DNA from: Bryobacterales bacterium
GTDB lineage: Bacteria > Acidobacteriota > Terriglobia > Bryobacterales > Bryobacteraceae
Reading direction: 5' to 3'
DNA length: 64,000 nt
Assembly: GCA_020847045.1 (NCBI GenBank)
Contig: JADLCT010000059.1
Span: 164,388-228,387 of the forward strand
Part shown: positions 1 to 8,147 of the stretch, piece by piece
Layout of the letters: each line of letters opens with the position of its first letter
Position numbering within the stretch: position 1 is the stretch's first letter
Notes under the pieces: model-generated
The model's input: the letters and a program-made list of their open reading frames with translations, nothing else
Told to the model about the DNA's origin: nothing
The model's database searches: none
Made by a program: the position numbers and the translations under genes

Positions 1-179
1 CCCACTGCGACTTCGACTATGCCGGTTCCATGATGGAGCAGATGCTGCTGGGCCTGGTGGCGCACCGCGCGGGCAAGAAACTCGCCTATGACCCGGCCAC
101 CGGCCGCGTCACCAACCTGACTGAAGCCAACGACTGGCTGAAACGCGCCTACCGTCCAAACTGGACGCTGAACGGTTAG
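1..179 (+). CDS. Gfo/Idh/MocA family oxidoreductase, C-terminal end (partial)
   Basis: The window opens inside a reading frame (first full codon at 3) that runs to a TAG at 177-179, giving 58 residues. The peptide ends in RAYRPNWTLNG and carries the pattern D-Y-A-G-S-M-M-E followed by HRAGKKLAYDP and TEANDWL. This is the usual tail of secreted or cytoplasmic Gfo/Idh/MocA NAD(P)-dependent oxidoreductases found in many copies in Acidobacteria and Planctomycetes. The NAD-binding Rossmann half lies outside the window, so substrate cannot be inferred. It converges on the DUF1080 gene with about 10 bp between stops. Confidence 0.7.
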   Translation, partial: HCDFDYAGSMMEQMLLGLVAHRAGKKLAYDPATGRVTNLTEANDWLKRAYRPNWTLNG

Positions 180-189
180 AGTCCCCGGC

Positions 190-828
190 CTAACGCGGAA
201 CCAGCGGGCGGTATTCGATTTTCCGGATGCCGCCCGTCGTGTTGTAGGAAGCAAATCCCAGCGGCGTCGAGAGCTTGATGTCGCCCGGTCTCAGGCTGAT
301 CGCGCGTCCGCCCACGGGCACGTTCACCACGCGCCGTCCGTCGATCCACGCCTCGATGCGCTCGTCCGTCACGCGGATGCGGAAGGCGTACCAGCGGCCC
401 GTTTCGAAGTTCACATAGGTGCGGGTCTCGTTGTCGGAGGCGTCCCATCCGTCAATCGACGAGATGCCGACAATGTCGCCGCCCCAGCCGCCCAGCACCC
501 ATGTGGCATGGCTGCCGCCGGCCGGCAGCGTTACGCTGGCGAAGAAGTCGCCGCCCAGCAGACGGGCCGCCTCGAAGCGCAACTCGTAGTCCGTCTTCGG
601 AAATCCGCCCGTCCAGGTGACGCCCGTCAGAGGCTGCCCCGCCGTGAGGATCAGTGCGCCGTTTTCCACCTTCACGCCAGGCTGGCGCGGGAACGGCGTT
701 ACCCTCCACTGGCCCAGCGACTCACCATCGAACAACGGCTTCCAAGCCGCGCCTTCCCCTTGCGCCAGGCACAGCCCGGCCCAGCATAAGGTGAACAGAA
801 CAATGCGCACCGCCATGCCTCGGACCAT
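190..828 (-). CDS. DUF1080 (3-keto-disaccharide hydrolase-like) secreted protein
   Basis: A 212-residue protein with an N-terminal signal peptide (about residues 1-22, ending LCLAQG) and then one DUF1080 domain, a concanavalin-like beta-sandwich. Recognisable family features are WKPLFDGESLGQW near the start, the W-Y-A-F-R-I-R-V strand and the closing I-R-K-I-E-Y strand. Members are periplasmic or extracellular and several act on 3-keto-glycosides. The Gfo/Idh/MocA oxidoreductase that ends just before it fits such a pathway, because those enzymes can oxidise sugars at C3. That link is inference from context; the exact substrate is unknown. Start chosen at 828 because it gives a proper signal peptide; MAVRIV a few codons later is also possible. 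Confidence 0.8.
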   Translation of the reverse strand: MVRGMAVRIVLFTLCWAGLCLAQGEGAAWKPLFDGESLGQWRVTPFPRQPGVKVENGALILTAGQPLTGVTWTGGFPKTDYELRFEAARLLGGDFFASVTLPAGGSHATWVLGGWGGDIVGISSIDGWDASDNETRTYVNFETGRWYAFRIRVTDERIEAWIDGRRVVNVPVGGRAISLRPGDIKLSTPLGFASYNTTGGIRKIEYRPLVPR

Positions 829-858
829 ATCATGCCCCCGCGCTTCCCGCCTGCCGCC

Positions 859-1956
859 CTATCGCAGCAGCGGCCGCAGCGCCTTGGCGAACTCGCCGGC
901 CTGCCGCACGAATCCGAGGTCGGTCGGGTGCGAGCCGTCGATGGTCCCTTCGCCGTCGGTCCCCAACAGCCGCGTGGCTTCCAGATAGGCCAGGCCAGGT
1001 ACCCTCTCCGCCTTCAGCTTCGCGTACTCCTCCCGCAGGGCCACATGGTTGGTCTCGTTGCGCTCGCGCCGTTGCGGGTTCAGAAAGCCGTCGGCGTAGT
1101 TCCGGTCTTCGACCAGCAGGATGGGCGTCTTCGGGTGCGCGGCGCGCAGGGTTTTGACGATCGGCCCGGTCCGTTCGCGCACCTCGGCCGCCACCATGTT
1201 CGGCAGGCAGTCAATCACGAAGACGGCCGGGTCCAACTCCACCAGGAACCGGGTCACCTCGGGCTCCATTTTTCCATTCCCCGAAAAGCCCAGATTGAGC
1301 ACTTCGCGGTCCAGCCAGCGGCCCAGCAGCGACACGTGCGTCATGCCCGAGCGCGAAGCCGAGTAGCCGTGCGTGATCGAGGTGCCATAGAACACCACCG
1401 GCTTGCGTCCAGCCGGGCGCGCCGGAGCCTTATCCACGGTGCTTCCCTTGGGCACGCCGATTTCCAGTGACTTCAGCACGTTTCCCATCGGCAGATACAA
1501 CATGTATTCGCGCTCGCCCGGGGTCATCGACGGCGCCAGCGCGTCTTCGTTGTCCGGATACTTCGTGGCCCGGCCGATGCCCAGCCAGCGCCACTGCGCG
1601 GGGCCGGTTTTCACATACAGGTCCAAGCCGCTCGACGCCACCGCCGTGCTGTTGGCCCCGGCCAGCCGCTCCAGACCCAGGCTCCACCGCGCATGGATAG
1701 ACGTCGTGTTCGCCACGAACCGCACCAGCATGCCCGCCGGCTGGCGGCTCAGGCTCCACACGGCATCGCGCACCACGCCGCGCGCCCGGCCTGGCAGCCG
1801 GTCATACGGCGCGTCCACATCACGGAACGCCTGCCCCTCCAGGGTGAACTGCCGCGCGTCGCGCCAGGTTAGCTCCGGTTTGGGCTCGGTCTGCTGCGCC
1901 GCTCCCGCCGCCGCTCCGCCGAGCAGCCATCCAAACTCTCTTCTGCCGATGATCAT
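859..1956 (-). CDS. Tat-exported SGNH/GDSL hydrolase
   Basis: A 365-residue protein. The N-terminus GRREFGWLLGGAAAGAA is a twin-arginine (Tat) signal. Residues about 25-175 form a beta-sandwich of the type that precedes SGNH domains, and residues about 185-360 are the SGNH esterase. Block I is YGTSITHG with nucleophile Ser193, block II is NLGFSGNG, block III is the degenerate DCLPNM around 249-254, and block V is DGSHP with Asp340 and His343. Such enzymes remove acyl (often acetyl) groups from carbohydrates outside the cytoplasm. It is followed on the same strand by nothing close; upstream, yidD ends 7 bp before its start codon. Substrate not determinable. Confidence 0.85.
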   Translation of the reverse strand: MIIGRREFGWLLGGAAAGAAQQTEPKPELTWRDARQFTLEGQAFRDVDAPYDRLPGRARGVVRDAVWSLSRQPAGMLVRFVANTTSIHARWSLGLERLAGANSTAVASSGLDLYVKTGPAQWRWLGIGRATKYPDNEDALAPSMTPGEREYMLYLPMGNVLKSLEIGVPKGSTVDKAPARPAGRKPVVFYGTSITHGYSASRSGMTHVSLLGRWLDREVLNLGFSGNGKMEPEVTRFLVELDPAVFVIDCLPNMVAAEVRERTGPIVKTLRAAHPKTPILLVEDRNYADGFLNPQRRERNETNHVALREEYAKLKAERVPGLAYLEATRLLGTDGEGTIDGSHPTDLGFVRQAGEFAKALRPLLR

Positions 1957-1963
1957 AGCTCCA

Positions 1964-2335
1964 TCAGTCTACCGGATCGCCCGCGGCCGTCGGCCGGACA
2001 GACGCCTCTGGTACAGGGTCCAGGCTTCCCATCGCCACAGTCCCCCGGCAGGACCACAGCCGCCGCAACGTCAACCGTCCGCCGCGGGCGATGCCGAACC
2101 GCGTCACGGCATGGCGCGAATACTCCGAGCAGGTGGGCCGGTAGCGGCAGCGAATGACAAGGCTCGAAACGGGGCGCAGCCACCGCTGGTAGGCTTCCAC
2201 CGTCCGCACATAGCCCCATGCCGTCCACTGCCGCTCCGGCGTTCGCCCGGCGTCGGCCACGGCGAACAGCAGCAGCAGGGCCAGCGCCGCCAGATATCCG
2301 TGCGGCCGCCTCAGGCAGCGCCGCAATGGGGGCAT
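1964..2335 (-). CDS. yidD: Membrane protein insertion efficiency factor YidD
   Basis: About 123 residues. The core AYQRWLRPVSS, then C-RYRPTCSEY-S-RHAVTRFG and RGG-RLTLRRLWSC, is the diagnostic YidD signature, including the conserved P-T-C-S-E-Y. YidD is a small inner-face membrane protein that assists YidC in membrane insertion. The frame stays open to 2458, but that would run deep into the next gene. The ATG at 2333-2335 gives MPPLRRCLRRPHGYL followed by a hydrophobic stretch ending VADAG, which makes an extra N-terminal membrane segment not found in short YidD proteins, so it was preferred. It overlaps the upstream membrane-protein gene by 25 nt, so the two are probably co-transcribed. Confidence 0.85.
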   Translation of the reverse strand: MPPLRRCLRRPHGYLAALALLLLFAVADAGRTPERQWTAWGYVRTVEAYQRWLRPVSSLVIRCRYRPTCSEYSRHAVTRFGIARGGRLTLRRLWSCRGTVAMGSLDPVPEASVRPTAAGDPVD

Positions 2336-2685
2336 CGCGTGCTTACCTGCAGCCGCTTGTTCTTGCAGTTCTGGCACTCCACCAACTCGCCTTTGGGCCG
2401 CGAGAGAACGTAAATGATCAATCCCACCACGCTCAAAAACAGCACCAGAGCCATCCACAGCACGGGGCTGTCCATGCCGCGCGCCTTGGCGTCACGCGCC
2501 ACCCACACCAACAGAGCGATGTTCACCACCAGAATCACGATGGGGATCAGCAGCAGCGTTCCGCTGCACGCCAGGCAACTGAGCGCGGCCGCCGCGTCGC
2601 CGCTGTCGTCGGCCAGCAAAGGAGCGGCGCTCAGCAACAGCGCGGGCAAGCGGAATTGGGCGCTACGGGTAGGGTGGGAGATCAT
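2311..2685 (-). CDS. Small membrane protein with C-terminal zinc ribbon
   Basis: A 124-residue protein not recognised as a named family. An N-terminal hydrophobic segment (about 10-25, possibly a signal peptide) is followed by two membrane helices (about 44-64 and 76-94). The C-terminus is a zinc ribbon with CQNCKNK and CPHCG, so two C-x2-C knuckles. Its stop lies inside the yidD start region, suggesting a two-gene unit. The ribbon would face the cytoplasm or periplasm depending on topology, which the sequence does not settle. No function can be assigned. Confidence 0.65.
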   Translation of the reverse strand: MISHPTRSAQFRLPALLLSAAPLLADDSGDAAAALSCLACSGTLLLIPIVILVVNIALLVWVARDAKARGMDSPVLWMALVLFLSVVGLIIYVLSRPKGELVECQNCKNKRLQVSTRCPHCGAA

Positions 2686-2742
2686 GTGAGCTTCCAGGGT
2701 CTTGGAGCAAACGATAGCCGCTTCGCGCCGCCCAAGTCAAGT

Positions 2743-2778
2743 AAAAAGCAGAACCCCGGAAACGCGTGGCTTCCGGGG
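2743..2778 (-). terminator. Rho-independent terminator after the HpcH/HpaI aldolase
   Basis: On the minus strand an 8-bp perfect stem (CCCCGGAA with TTCCGGGG, plus-strand 2754-2761 and 2771-2778) closes a 9-nt loop. A TTTTT run follows six bases later (AAAAA on the plus strand at 2743-2747). It lies 27 bp beyond the stop codon of the aldolase gene. Confidence 0.7.
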
Positions 2779-2805
2779 CTTGGCTTTGAAACGGAATCCG
2801 GTTCG

Positions 2806-3651
2806 TTAGAAGAGATTGGTCGGCCTTCTCGACCACTTCTGCCCCTTCTCGGCGGCAATGCCCTCCAGCGCCGCCACGTGCGTGCCGGTCTGCGTCAGAA
2901 CGTGGTGCAGATCGTTGCCGATGCTGATGAAGCGGAAGCCCTTGTCCAGGAATTCGCCCACGCGGGGCGTTCCAAACAGGAACACTCCCAGGATCACGTT
3001 GTTCTTTTTCGCGTTCGCCACCAGCTTGTCCGTCGCCGCGCCCAGCTCGGGCGACGTGTACATGTGGGGGAATTCATACTTCTCAAACAGGCCCATCGAC
3101 ATGCACAGGTCGTTCTGGCCCAGGAACAGAATGTCCACGCCGGGCACGGCCGCTATGGATTCGATGTTCTCGATGCAGGACGCCGTTTCCACCTGCAGCG
3201 CCACGACGATGTTCTTGTTGGCGTTCGGCACATAGCCCAGCAGCCCGGCTTTGTGTGTGGCCCGCTGCGGGAAGTACACGCTGCGCGTGCCCGCCGTGGG
3301 ATAGCGTGTGCAACTCACGCCCGCCCTGGCCTCTTCGGCCGTGTTGATGTAGGGAATCAGCACGCCGTCGGCGCCCAGGTCCAGCGCCTGCTGAATTCCA
3401 TTGCGGTCGTGATAGCCGCCCACGCGCACCATGGACTTGGCGCCGCCGCTGGCGATGGCGCACAGCATCGCCGACAGACGCTCAGGATCCATCGGGCCGT
3501 GCTGTGTGTCCACCAGCAGCCAGTCATATCCGCTGTGCGCCAACTGTTCGGCCACCGTGGGACTATGCGAATTGAGAAACAACCCCATCTTGGGCTGTCC
3601 CGCGCGCAATTGCGCTTTGAAATCGGCGCCGCTCAGCGTCGCATCAGACAT
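2806..3651 (-). CDS. HpcH/HpaI family aldolase
   Basis: A 281-residue TIM-barrel class II aldolase of the HpcH/HpaI/citrate-lyase-beta family, which cleaves 2-keto-3-deoxy or 2-keto-4-hydroxy acids with a divalent metal. Visible family motifs are LVDTQHGPMD (catalytic His), the IPYINTAEEA segment, CTRYPTAGTRSV, and ALQVETASCIENIE leading to FLGQNDL, where the Glu and Asp bind the metal. Length agrees with the family (about 250-270). The gene stands alone, with a clear terminator downstream. The exact substrate (for example 2-dehydro-3-deoxy-glucarate or 4-hydroxy-2-oxo-heptanedioate) cannot be decided from the sequence. Confidence 0.88.
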   Translation of the reverse strand: MSDATLSGADFKAQLRAGQPKMGLFLNSHSPTVAEQLAHSGYDWLLVDTQHGPMDPERLSAMLCAIASGGAKSMVRVGGYHDRNGIQQALDLGADGVLIPYINTAEEARAGVSCTRYPTAGTRSVYFPQRATHKAGLLGYVPNANKNIVVALQVETASCIENIESIAAVPGVDILFLGQNDLCMSMGLFEKYEFPHMYTSPELGAATDKLVANAKKNNVILGVFLFGTPRVGEFLDKGFRFISIGNDLHHVLTQTGTHVAALEGIAAEKGQKWSRRPTNLF

Positions 3652-3716
3652 AAATCACTTTCCTCCCAGACTTTCGATTGGTGCGTTCTCCGGCTGGACG
3701 CCGGGGCTCATGACAC

Positions 3717-3781
3717 TATAACCCAACGCGCGAATCCCGCCTCAGGAGGCTCACCCGCGCCCCCCCTACAATAGGAGGGTG
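3717..3781 (+). promoter_or_regulatory. tyrS promoter/start region with abnormal RBS spacing
   Basis: The only possible in-frame start of tyrS is the GTG at 3779; an in-frame TAA lies at 3719. The purine run AGGAGG (3773-3778) touches the GTG, too close to act as a normal ribosome binding site. A TACAAT hexamer at 3767-3772 would place a transcription start at or very near the GTG, which would make a leaderless message. A TATAAC at 3717-3722 is an alternative -10 box giving a leader of about 50 nt. Neither has a good -35 box. Confidence 0.3.
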
Positions 3782-4975
3782 GCTCCGCTCCCCATCGAAG
3801 AACAGATTACTTACATCAAGAAAGGCCTCTCTGAGCTGATCCGCGAGGAGGATCTCCGCGAACGCCTGAGACAGGCCGCCGCCAAGGGAGAACCCCTCCG
3901 TGTGAAAGCCGGATTTGACCCCACCGCGCCGGATCTCCACCTGGGCCACACCGTGCTGCTCCGCAAAATGAAACATTTTCAGGACATGGGGCACCAGGTG
4001 ATCTTCCTGATCGGCGACATGACCGGACTGATCGGCGACCCCACGGGCCGCAACATTACGCGCCCGCCGATGACGCGCGAACTGATCGCGGAAAACGCCG
4101 AGACCTACAAAGCGCAGGTCTTCAAGATCCTTGACCCCGAGCGCACGGTTGTCGATTTCAACTCCCGCTGGCTTGAACCGCTGCGCTTTGAGGAGATGAT
4201 CCGTCTCTGTTCGAAGTACACCGTCGCCCGGCTGCTGGAGCGGGACGACTTCGCCAAACGTTACCGCGAGAACACGCCCATCAGCGTGCACGAACTGCTC
4301 TACCCGCTCGCGCAGGGTTACGATTCGGTGTGCCTCCGGTGTGACGTGGAGATGGGCGGCAACGATCAGAAGTTCAATCTTCTGGTGGGACGCGAGTTGC
4401 AGCGCGACTGGGGGCAGCCGCCGCAGATCGTCGCCACCGTTCCCCTGTTGGAGGGACTGGACGGCGTGGAGAAAATGTCGAAGTCCAAGGGCAACTACGT
4501 CGGCATCGCCGAGCCCGCCGCCGTGATGGTGAAAAAGCTCATGTCCATACCGGATGAGCTGATGCCGCGCTACTGGGAGCTGTTGACGGACCGTTCGCTG
4601 GCCAGCATCGCGGCCATGAAGAACAGCCATCCGCGCGAAGCGAAGCTGGAGCTGGCGGAAACCATCGTCCAGGACTTCCACGGCCAGGCCGCCGCGCGCG
4701 AGGCCTGCCAGGAGTGGCTGCGCGTGGTCAGCCAGGGGCAGGTGCCTTCCGACATCGAGGAGTTCTCGCTGGACGGCTCGCTGCGCATCGACAAGGCGCT
4801 TGTGCACACCGGGTTGGCGCAGTCCGGCGCCGACGCACAGCGCAAGGTGAAGTCTGGCTCGGTGGAGGTGGATGGCGCGCGCATCTCCGATTTCGTCACC
4901 CTGGCCGCACCTGGCCGGTACATCGTGCGCGTGGGAAAGGGCTGGAGAAGGGTTGTCCTGCGCAATGGAGCCTGA
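3779..4975 (+). CDS. tyrS: Tyrosyl-tRNA synthetase
   Basis: A 398-residue class I synthetase charging tRNA-Tyr. The ATP-binding signature HLGH (after FDPTAPDL) and the KMSKS loop (EKMSKSKGN) are both intact, and residues about 335-395 form the S4 RNA-binding domain ([12 protein letters not shown], then SGSVEVDG). The layout is that of the TyrRS branch with a short HLGH-KMSKS core, about 400 residues. It begins with GTG and has an odd RBS arrangement described separately. Its last 11 nt overlap the start of the GNAT gene, which itself overlaps a dihydropteroate-synthase-like gene, so the three are likely one transcription unit. Confidence 0.96.
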   Translation: MAPLPIEEQITYIKKGLSELIREEDLRERLRQAAAKGEPLRVKAGFDPTAPDLHLGHTVLLRKMKHFQDMGHQVIFLIGDMTGLIGDPTGRNITRPPMTRELIAENAETYKAQVFKILDPERTVVDFNSRWLEPLRFEEMIRLCSKYTVARLLERDDFAKRYRENTPISVHELLYPLAQGYDSVCLRCDVEMGGNDQKFNLLVGRELQRDWGQPPQIVATVPLLEGLDGVEKMSKSKGNYVGIAEPAAVMVKKLMSIPDELMPRYWELLTDRSLASIAAMKNSHPREAKLELAETIVQDFHGQAAAREACQEWLRVVSQGQVPSDIEEFSLDGSLRIDKALVHTGLAQSGADAQRKVKSGSVEVDGARISDFVTLAAPGRYIVRVGKGWRRVVLRNGA

Positions 4976-5807
4976 GGTTCTCACGCTAGCGGATCTCGAC
5001 GATCTTCTCGCCTTGTGCCGCGCCGCGAACTGGAACCAGACCGAGGCCGACTGGCGCAGGGTGCTAAAGCTGGAACCGGAGCTGTGCCTGGGGATACGCG
5101 CGAGCGGACACATTGTCGCGGCCGCCGCGGCCGTCACCTATCCCGCTTGGGAAGGCTTTCCGCCGCTTGCCTGGATCGGCATGGTGCTGACGCATCCGGA
5201 CCACCGCGGCCACGGTTTCGCGCGCCGCCTGATGACGCTGCTGACAACCACGCTGGACCGCCGCGGATTCGCCGTGCAGAAGCTGGACGCCACCAGCATG
5301 GGCCAGCCGTTGTATGAGCAGTGCGGCTTCCGCGCCGAGCAACCCATTGAACGCTGGCGGCGCGAGCCATCGAAGAAGCGGGTGCACGCCACGGGCGTCG
5401 TCGAACCCTTCCAGTACGACCCGGCGCTCGATCTGCCCGCCTTCGGTTGGGACCGCTCACGCCTGTTGCCCTCGCTGCTGGAGGCGCCCGGGGCCGACGC
5501 CGCCCTCACCGAAGGAGGATTTGCCATGGGCCGTCCCGGCGCCATCGCCACCTATTTCGGGCCCTGCGCCGCCCGTTCGCCCCTGGCCGCCAAACGACTG
5601 GCCAACTGGTTTCTGGCACGCCACCACGGCGAAGTCGTATTCTGGGATCTGCTCCCTCAGAACGGGGAAGCCCAGGCGCTGGCCCGGTCGCTTGGCTTCC
5701 GTCCCGTCCGCACGCTCGTGCGCATGGTGCGCTTGGCGCCCGGCTCCACGGAGCCGCCCCGGCGCGACGGGCACATCTTTGCCATTGCCGGCTTCGAGTT
5801 TGGATAA
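4965..5807 (+). CDS. GNAT family N-acetyltransferase
   Basis: A 280-residue protein with an N-terminal GNAT domain: [19 protein letters not shown] is the acetyl-CoA binding motif A (Q/R-x-x-G-x-G form DHRGHG), and LYEQCGFR is motif B. Residues about 145-280 look like the second acyltransferase-like domain (Acetyltransf_18 type) of two-domain GNATs. The ATG at 4965 was chosen, overlapping tyrS by 11 nt; the frame is open further upstream but only inside tyrS. Its TAA overlaps the next ATG (TAATG), so translation is coupled. The substrate is unknown. Confidence 0.82.
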   Translation: MEPEVLTLADLDDLLALCRAANWNQTEADWRRVLKLEPELCLGIRASGHIVAAAAAVTYPAWEGFPPLAWIGMVLTHPDHRGHGFARRLMTLLTTTLDRRGFAVQKLDATSMGQPLYEQCGFRAEQPIERWRREPSKKRVHATGVVEPFQYDPALDLPAFGWDRSRLLPSLLEAPGADAALTEGGFAMGRPGAIATYFGPCAARSPLAAKRLANWFLARHHGEVVFWDLLPQNGEAQALARSLGFRPVRTLVRMVRLAPGSTEPPRRDGHIFAIAGFEFG

Positions 5808-7111
5808 TGCAACGCAAACGGCTTGTTTGGAAACTTCGTGAAAGCGAACTCGTGTTCGCGGAACAGACGCTGGTGGGGGGCCTTGTGCCTGTCGCGCCCG
5901 GCGCAGCGCCGGATGGAGCGCAATATGAGGATCCTCATCGCGCCTACTCGCGGGCCATGCTTCTGGAGGAGCAGGGCGCTTCGTTCGTCGTGCTGGGCGC
6001 CGAGGTTCTCCGCGCCGGCAAGCCGCTGCTTACGGCCGAGGAGCAGACCCGCCGCGTGATTCCCGTGCTTAAGAAGCTGCGCGGCGAAATCGGCATCCCC
6101 GTCGCCGTCGCCACCACGCGCGCGGAAACCGCCCAGCGCGCCCTGGAGATGGGCGCCGAAATCATCTACGACCAGAGCGCGGCCAGCTTCGAACCACAGA
6201 TCGCCAAAACGGCCGCCGACGCCTCCGGCGTCCTGATTCTCGGCCACATGCGTGGAACGCCGGAACGCTGGGCCAAGCAAGCCCCCGTTCCCGATCCCAT
6301 CGCCACCGTGCTGGCCGATCTCGACGCCGGCGTTCACCGCGCGCGCATGGCGCACCTGTTAAACACGCAACTGGCCGTCGAGCCCGGCTTCAACATGGGC
6401 AAGCGCCGCGAGGAAAATGTCGCCGTCGCCGCCCGCGTGTTTTTGCTGAACCGCTTTGAGCTGCCCGTGTGCGTGAACGTCGCCACGCCGGGCGTGCTGA
6501 ACGAGGAATCCTCCGGCGCTTCGCTTGCCGTGGCCACGTCGGCCGTTCTGGGCGCCGCCCACATGTTGATCGCCTTCGACGTTCCCGGCACGCTTGCCGC
6601 CGCCGCCGTCGCCGACGCCATCGGCCGCGTGAAGGCCTACGAAGCCAGCGTCCTGCCGAAGGAGAAGCTCCGCGAAACCCCGGGCTTCGGGAAACGTCCT
6701 TTGGGGCGGGAGAGCCGGCCGCCGCGGGAAGACGAGCCCGCCCCCGTGCCCGCCGCCGATACCAGGCGTCCCCGTTTCGAGCAGAACCCAACGGCCCCGA
6801 GAGCCGTCCGGGCGCCTGTGTCAGGACCTCCTGCGCGCACGACGGACCGTCCGCCCGCCGGCGGCGACCACCCGCCTTCGGGTGGCGACCGTCCGCCACG
6901 CCGTGAAGGTCCGCCGCGCCCGTTCCAGCCGCGCAACTATGGCCGCGATGACCGTCCGCCGCGCGGATTCAACCCCCGGGGCGACCGCCCGCCCATGGGC
7001 GGAGGCCGTCCTCCCCGCCGCGATTTCGGCCCACGCGATCAGGGCGGTCCGAAACGCTTTTCCGGACCACGCCCCCCGCGCGGCCCCAAGACAAATAAGC
7101 CCGGCGAATAG
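5807..7111 (+). CDS. Dihydropteroate synthase-like protein with degenerate active site and long RP/RG-rich tail
   Basis: 434 residues. Residues 1-285 match the TIM-barrel order of dihydropteroate synthase: a R-R-V-I-P-V-L helix (82-88), HMRGTP (147-152) and EPGFNMGK (192-199). Nearly every pterin/pABA contact of the family is changed: the N-V-T-P-D-S-F strand, the D-I-G-G-E-S-T loop (here VLGAEVL), the S-x-D-T strand (AVATT), the N-D pair (YD), the S-R-K motif (NVATP) and the final R-V-H-D (IAFD). Residues 290-434 are a low-complexity tail rich in Pro, Arg, Gly and Asp with repeated DRPP and GGDxPP units. It is coupled to the GNAT gene (TAATG). A role in folate synthesis is therefore doubtful; the tail could bind RNA or protein. 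Function unassigned. Confidence 0.75.
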   Translation: MQRKRLVWKLRESELVFAEQTLVGGLVPVAPGAAPDGAQYEDPHRAYSRAMLLEEQGASFVVLGAEVLRAGKPLLTAEEQTRRVIPVLKKLRGEIGIPVAVATTRAETAQRALEMGAEIIYDQSAASFEPQIAKTAADASGVLILGHMRGTPERWAKQAPVPDPIATVLADLDAGVHRARMAHLLNTQLAVEPGFNMGKRREENVAVAARVFLLNRFELPVCVNVATPGVLNEESSGASLAVATSAVLGAAHMLIAFDVPGTLAAAAVADAIGRVKAYEASVLPKEKLRETPGFGKRPLGRESRPPREDEPAPVPAADTRRPRFEQNPTAPRAVRAPVSGPPARTTDRPPAGGDHPPSGGDRPPRREGPPRPFQPRNYGRDDRPPRGFNPRGDRPPMGGGRPPRRDFGPRDQGGPKRFSGPRPPRGPKTNKPGE

Positions 7112-7188
7112 CCGGGCGGGGCCCAAGCGGCGCCTGCGTATTGGGGATACGTTCCTGGAGTGTCCGGATCGGACAATGATTTCTTTGG

Positions 7189-7261
7189 TGAGCCGGGCGG
7201 GACTCGAACCCGCGACCCTTTGATTAAAAGTCAAATGCTCTACCGACTGAGCTACCGGCCC
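7189..7261 (-). tRNA. tRNA-Lys (anticodon TTT)
   Basis: A 73-nt cloverleaf on the minus strand. The acceptor arm GGGCCGG (7261-7255) pairs with CCGGCTC with one G-U pair. The D arm contains AGCTCAGTCGGTAGAGC, the anticodon loop CTTTTAA presents TTT, and the T arm is CGGGTTCGAGTCCCG. The discriminator is A and CCA is encoded directly after it (7188-7186). Confidence 0.97.
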
Positions 7262-7373
7262 GAATGAACAATTGGCGCTGATGCGCGCCTCGTGCGGGGA
7301 CTCCTTTCACGATAGCACAAGGCTCTCTGGCGGCAGGGCCTTTTCCACTCCGCCACCCCGGCCCGCGCCCCCC

Positions 7374-8090
7374 TCAAAAATATCCGTACGCCAGCCAGCC
7401 GCCGTCCACATACAGCGAATGGCCGGTGATGAAGGACGCCCGCCGGCTGAGCAGGAACTCCACCGCTCCGGCCACGTCGTCCGGCCGCGCCAGACGGCCC
7501 AGCGGAATGCGCGCCTTGATCTGCTCCTCATTCACGTTGCCCGCCGCGATGTTGCGCCGCGTCATTTCGGTGGCCACATAGGCCGGGCCAACAGCGTTGA
7601 CGCGAATGCCGAGAGAGGCCCACTCGATGGCCAGCACCTTGGTCAGCATCGCCACGCCGGCCTTGGCCGCGCAATAGGCCGCCCGGCGGGGAAACGCGGC
7701 TTCGGCGTTCGTGCTGGTGATGAACACGATGGAGCCTCCCGCCTCCGCCATGCGCCGTCCGCAGGCCTGCGCGATATAGAACGCGCCGTTCAGCTGCACG
7801 TCCACCATGCGCGCCCACTCCGGCGGCGGAAGCGACAGCGAATCATGCGGCCGGCTGACGCCCGCGCAATTCACCAGCCCATCCAGACGGCCAAACCGGC
7901 GCACCACCGCCGCGGCGGCCTCGTCACAGGAGGCGGCGTCGGTAATATCGCATGAGATGCTGAACGCGCCGCCTGGGGACTCGGCCAGATCGGCCACGGC
8001 CACGAGCGCTCCGGCCTGATCGAGACGCCGTGACACCTCGCCGCCGATCCCTCCGGCGCCGCCGGTCACAAGGATCACCTGATCGCGCAT
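7374..8090 (-). CDS. SDR family NAD(P)-dependent oxidoreductase
   Basis: A 238-residue classical short-chain dehydrogenase/reductase. The cofactor motif is TGGAGGIG (9-16), the NCAG structural motif is at 74-77, and the catalytic set is Ser around 126, Tyr139 and Lys143 (YCAAK). The closing segment FITGHSLYVDGGW is typical of 3-oxoacyl reductase/glucose dehydrogenase-like SDRs. An acidic residue after the second strand (VADLAE) suggests NAD(H) preference. It stands alone between tRNA-Lys and the glycosylase gene; the substrate cannot be told. Confidence 0.9.
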   Translation of the reverse strand: MRDQVILVTGGAGGIGGEVSRRLDQAGALVAVADLAESPGGAFSISCDITDAASCDEAAAAVVRRFGRLDGLVNCAGVSRPHDSLSLPPPEWARMVDVQLNGAFYIAQACGRRMAEAGGSIVFITSTNAEAAFPRRAAYCAAKAGVAMLTKVLAIEWASLGIRVNAVGPAYVATEMTRRNIAAGNVNEEQIKARIPLGRLARPDDVAGAVEFLLSRRASFITGHSLYVDGGWLAYGYF

Positions 8091-8147
8091 ACGTGGAGTA
8101 TGAGCATACCATCGCGCCTGGGGTTCAGCCTCGTTCCGGAAGGGTAC

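Noticed and set aside
2218..3774. Plus-strand open frame of 518 codons
   Set aside because: It lies antisense to the aldolase and zinc-ribbon genes and its translation is Arg/His/Gln-rich without any domain; a shadow caused by high GC.
3716..5137. Minus-strand open frame of 473 codons
   Set aside because: Antisense to tyrS, which is a certain gene; composition is shadow-like.
7099..7117. 7-bp GC-rich hairpin across the stop codon of the DHPS-like gene
   Set aside because: No T-run follows, so it is not called as an intrinsic terminator.
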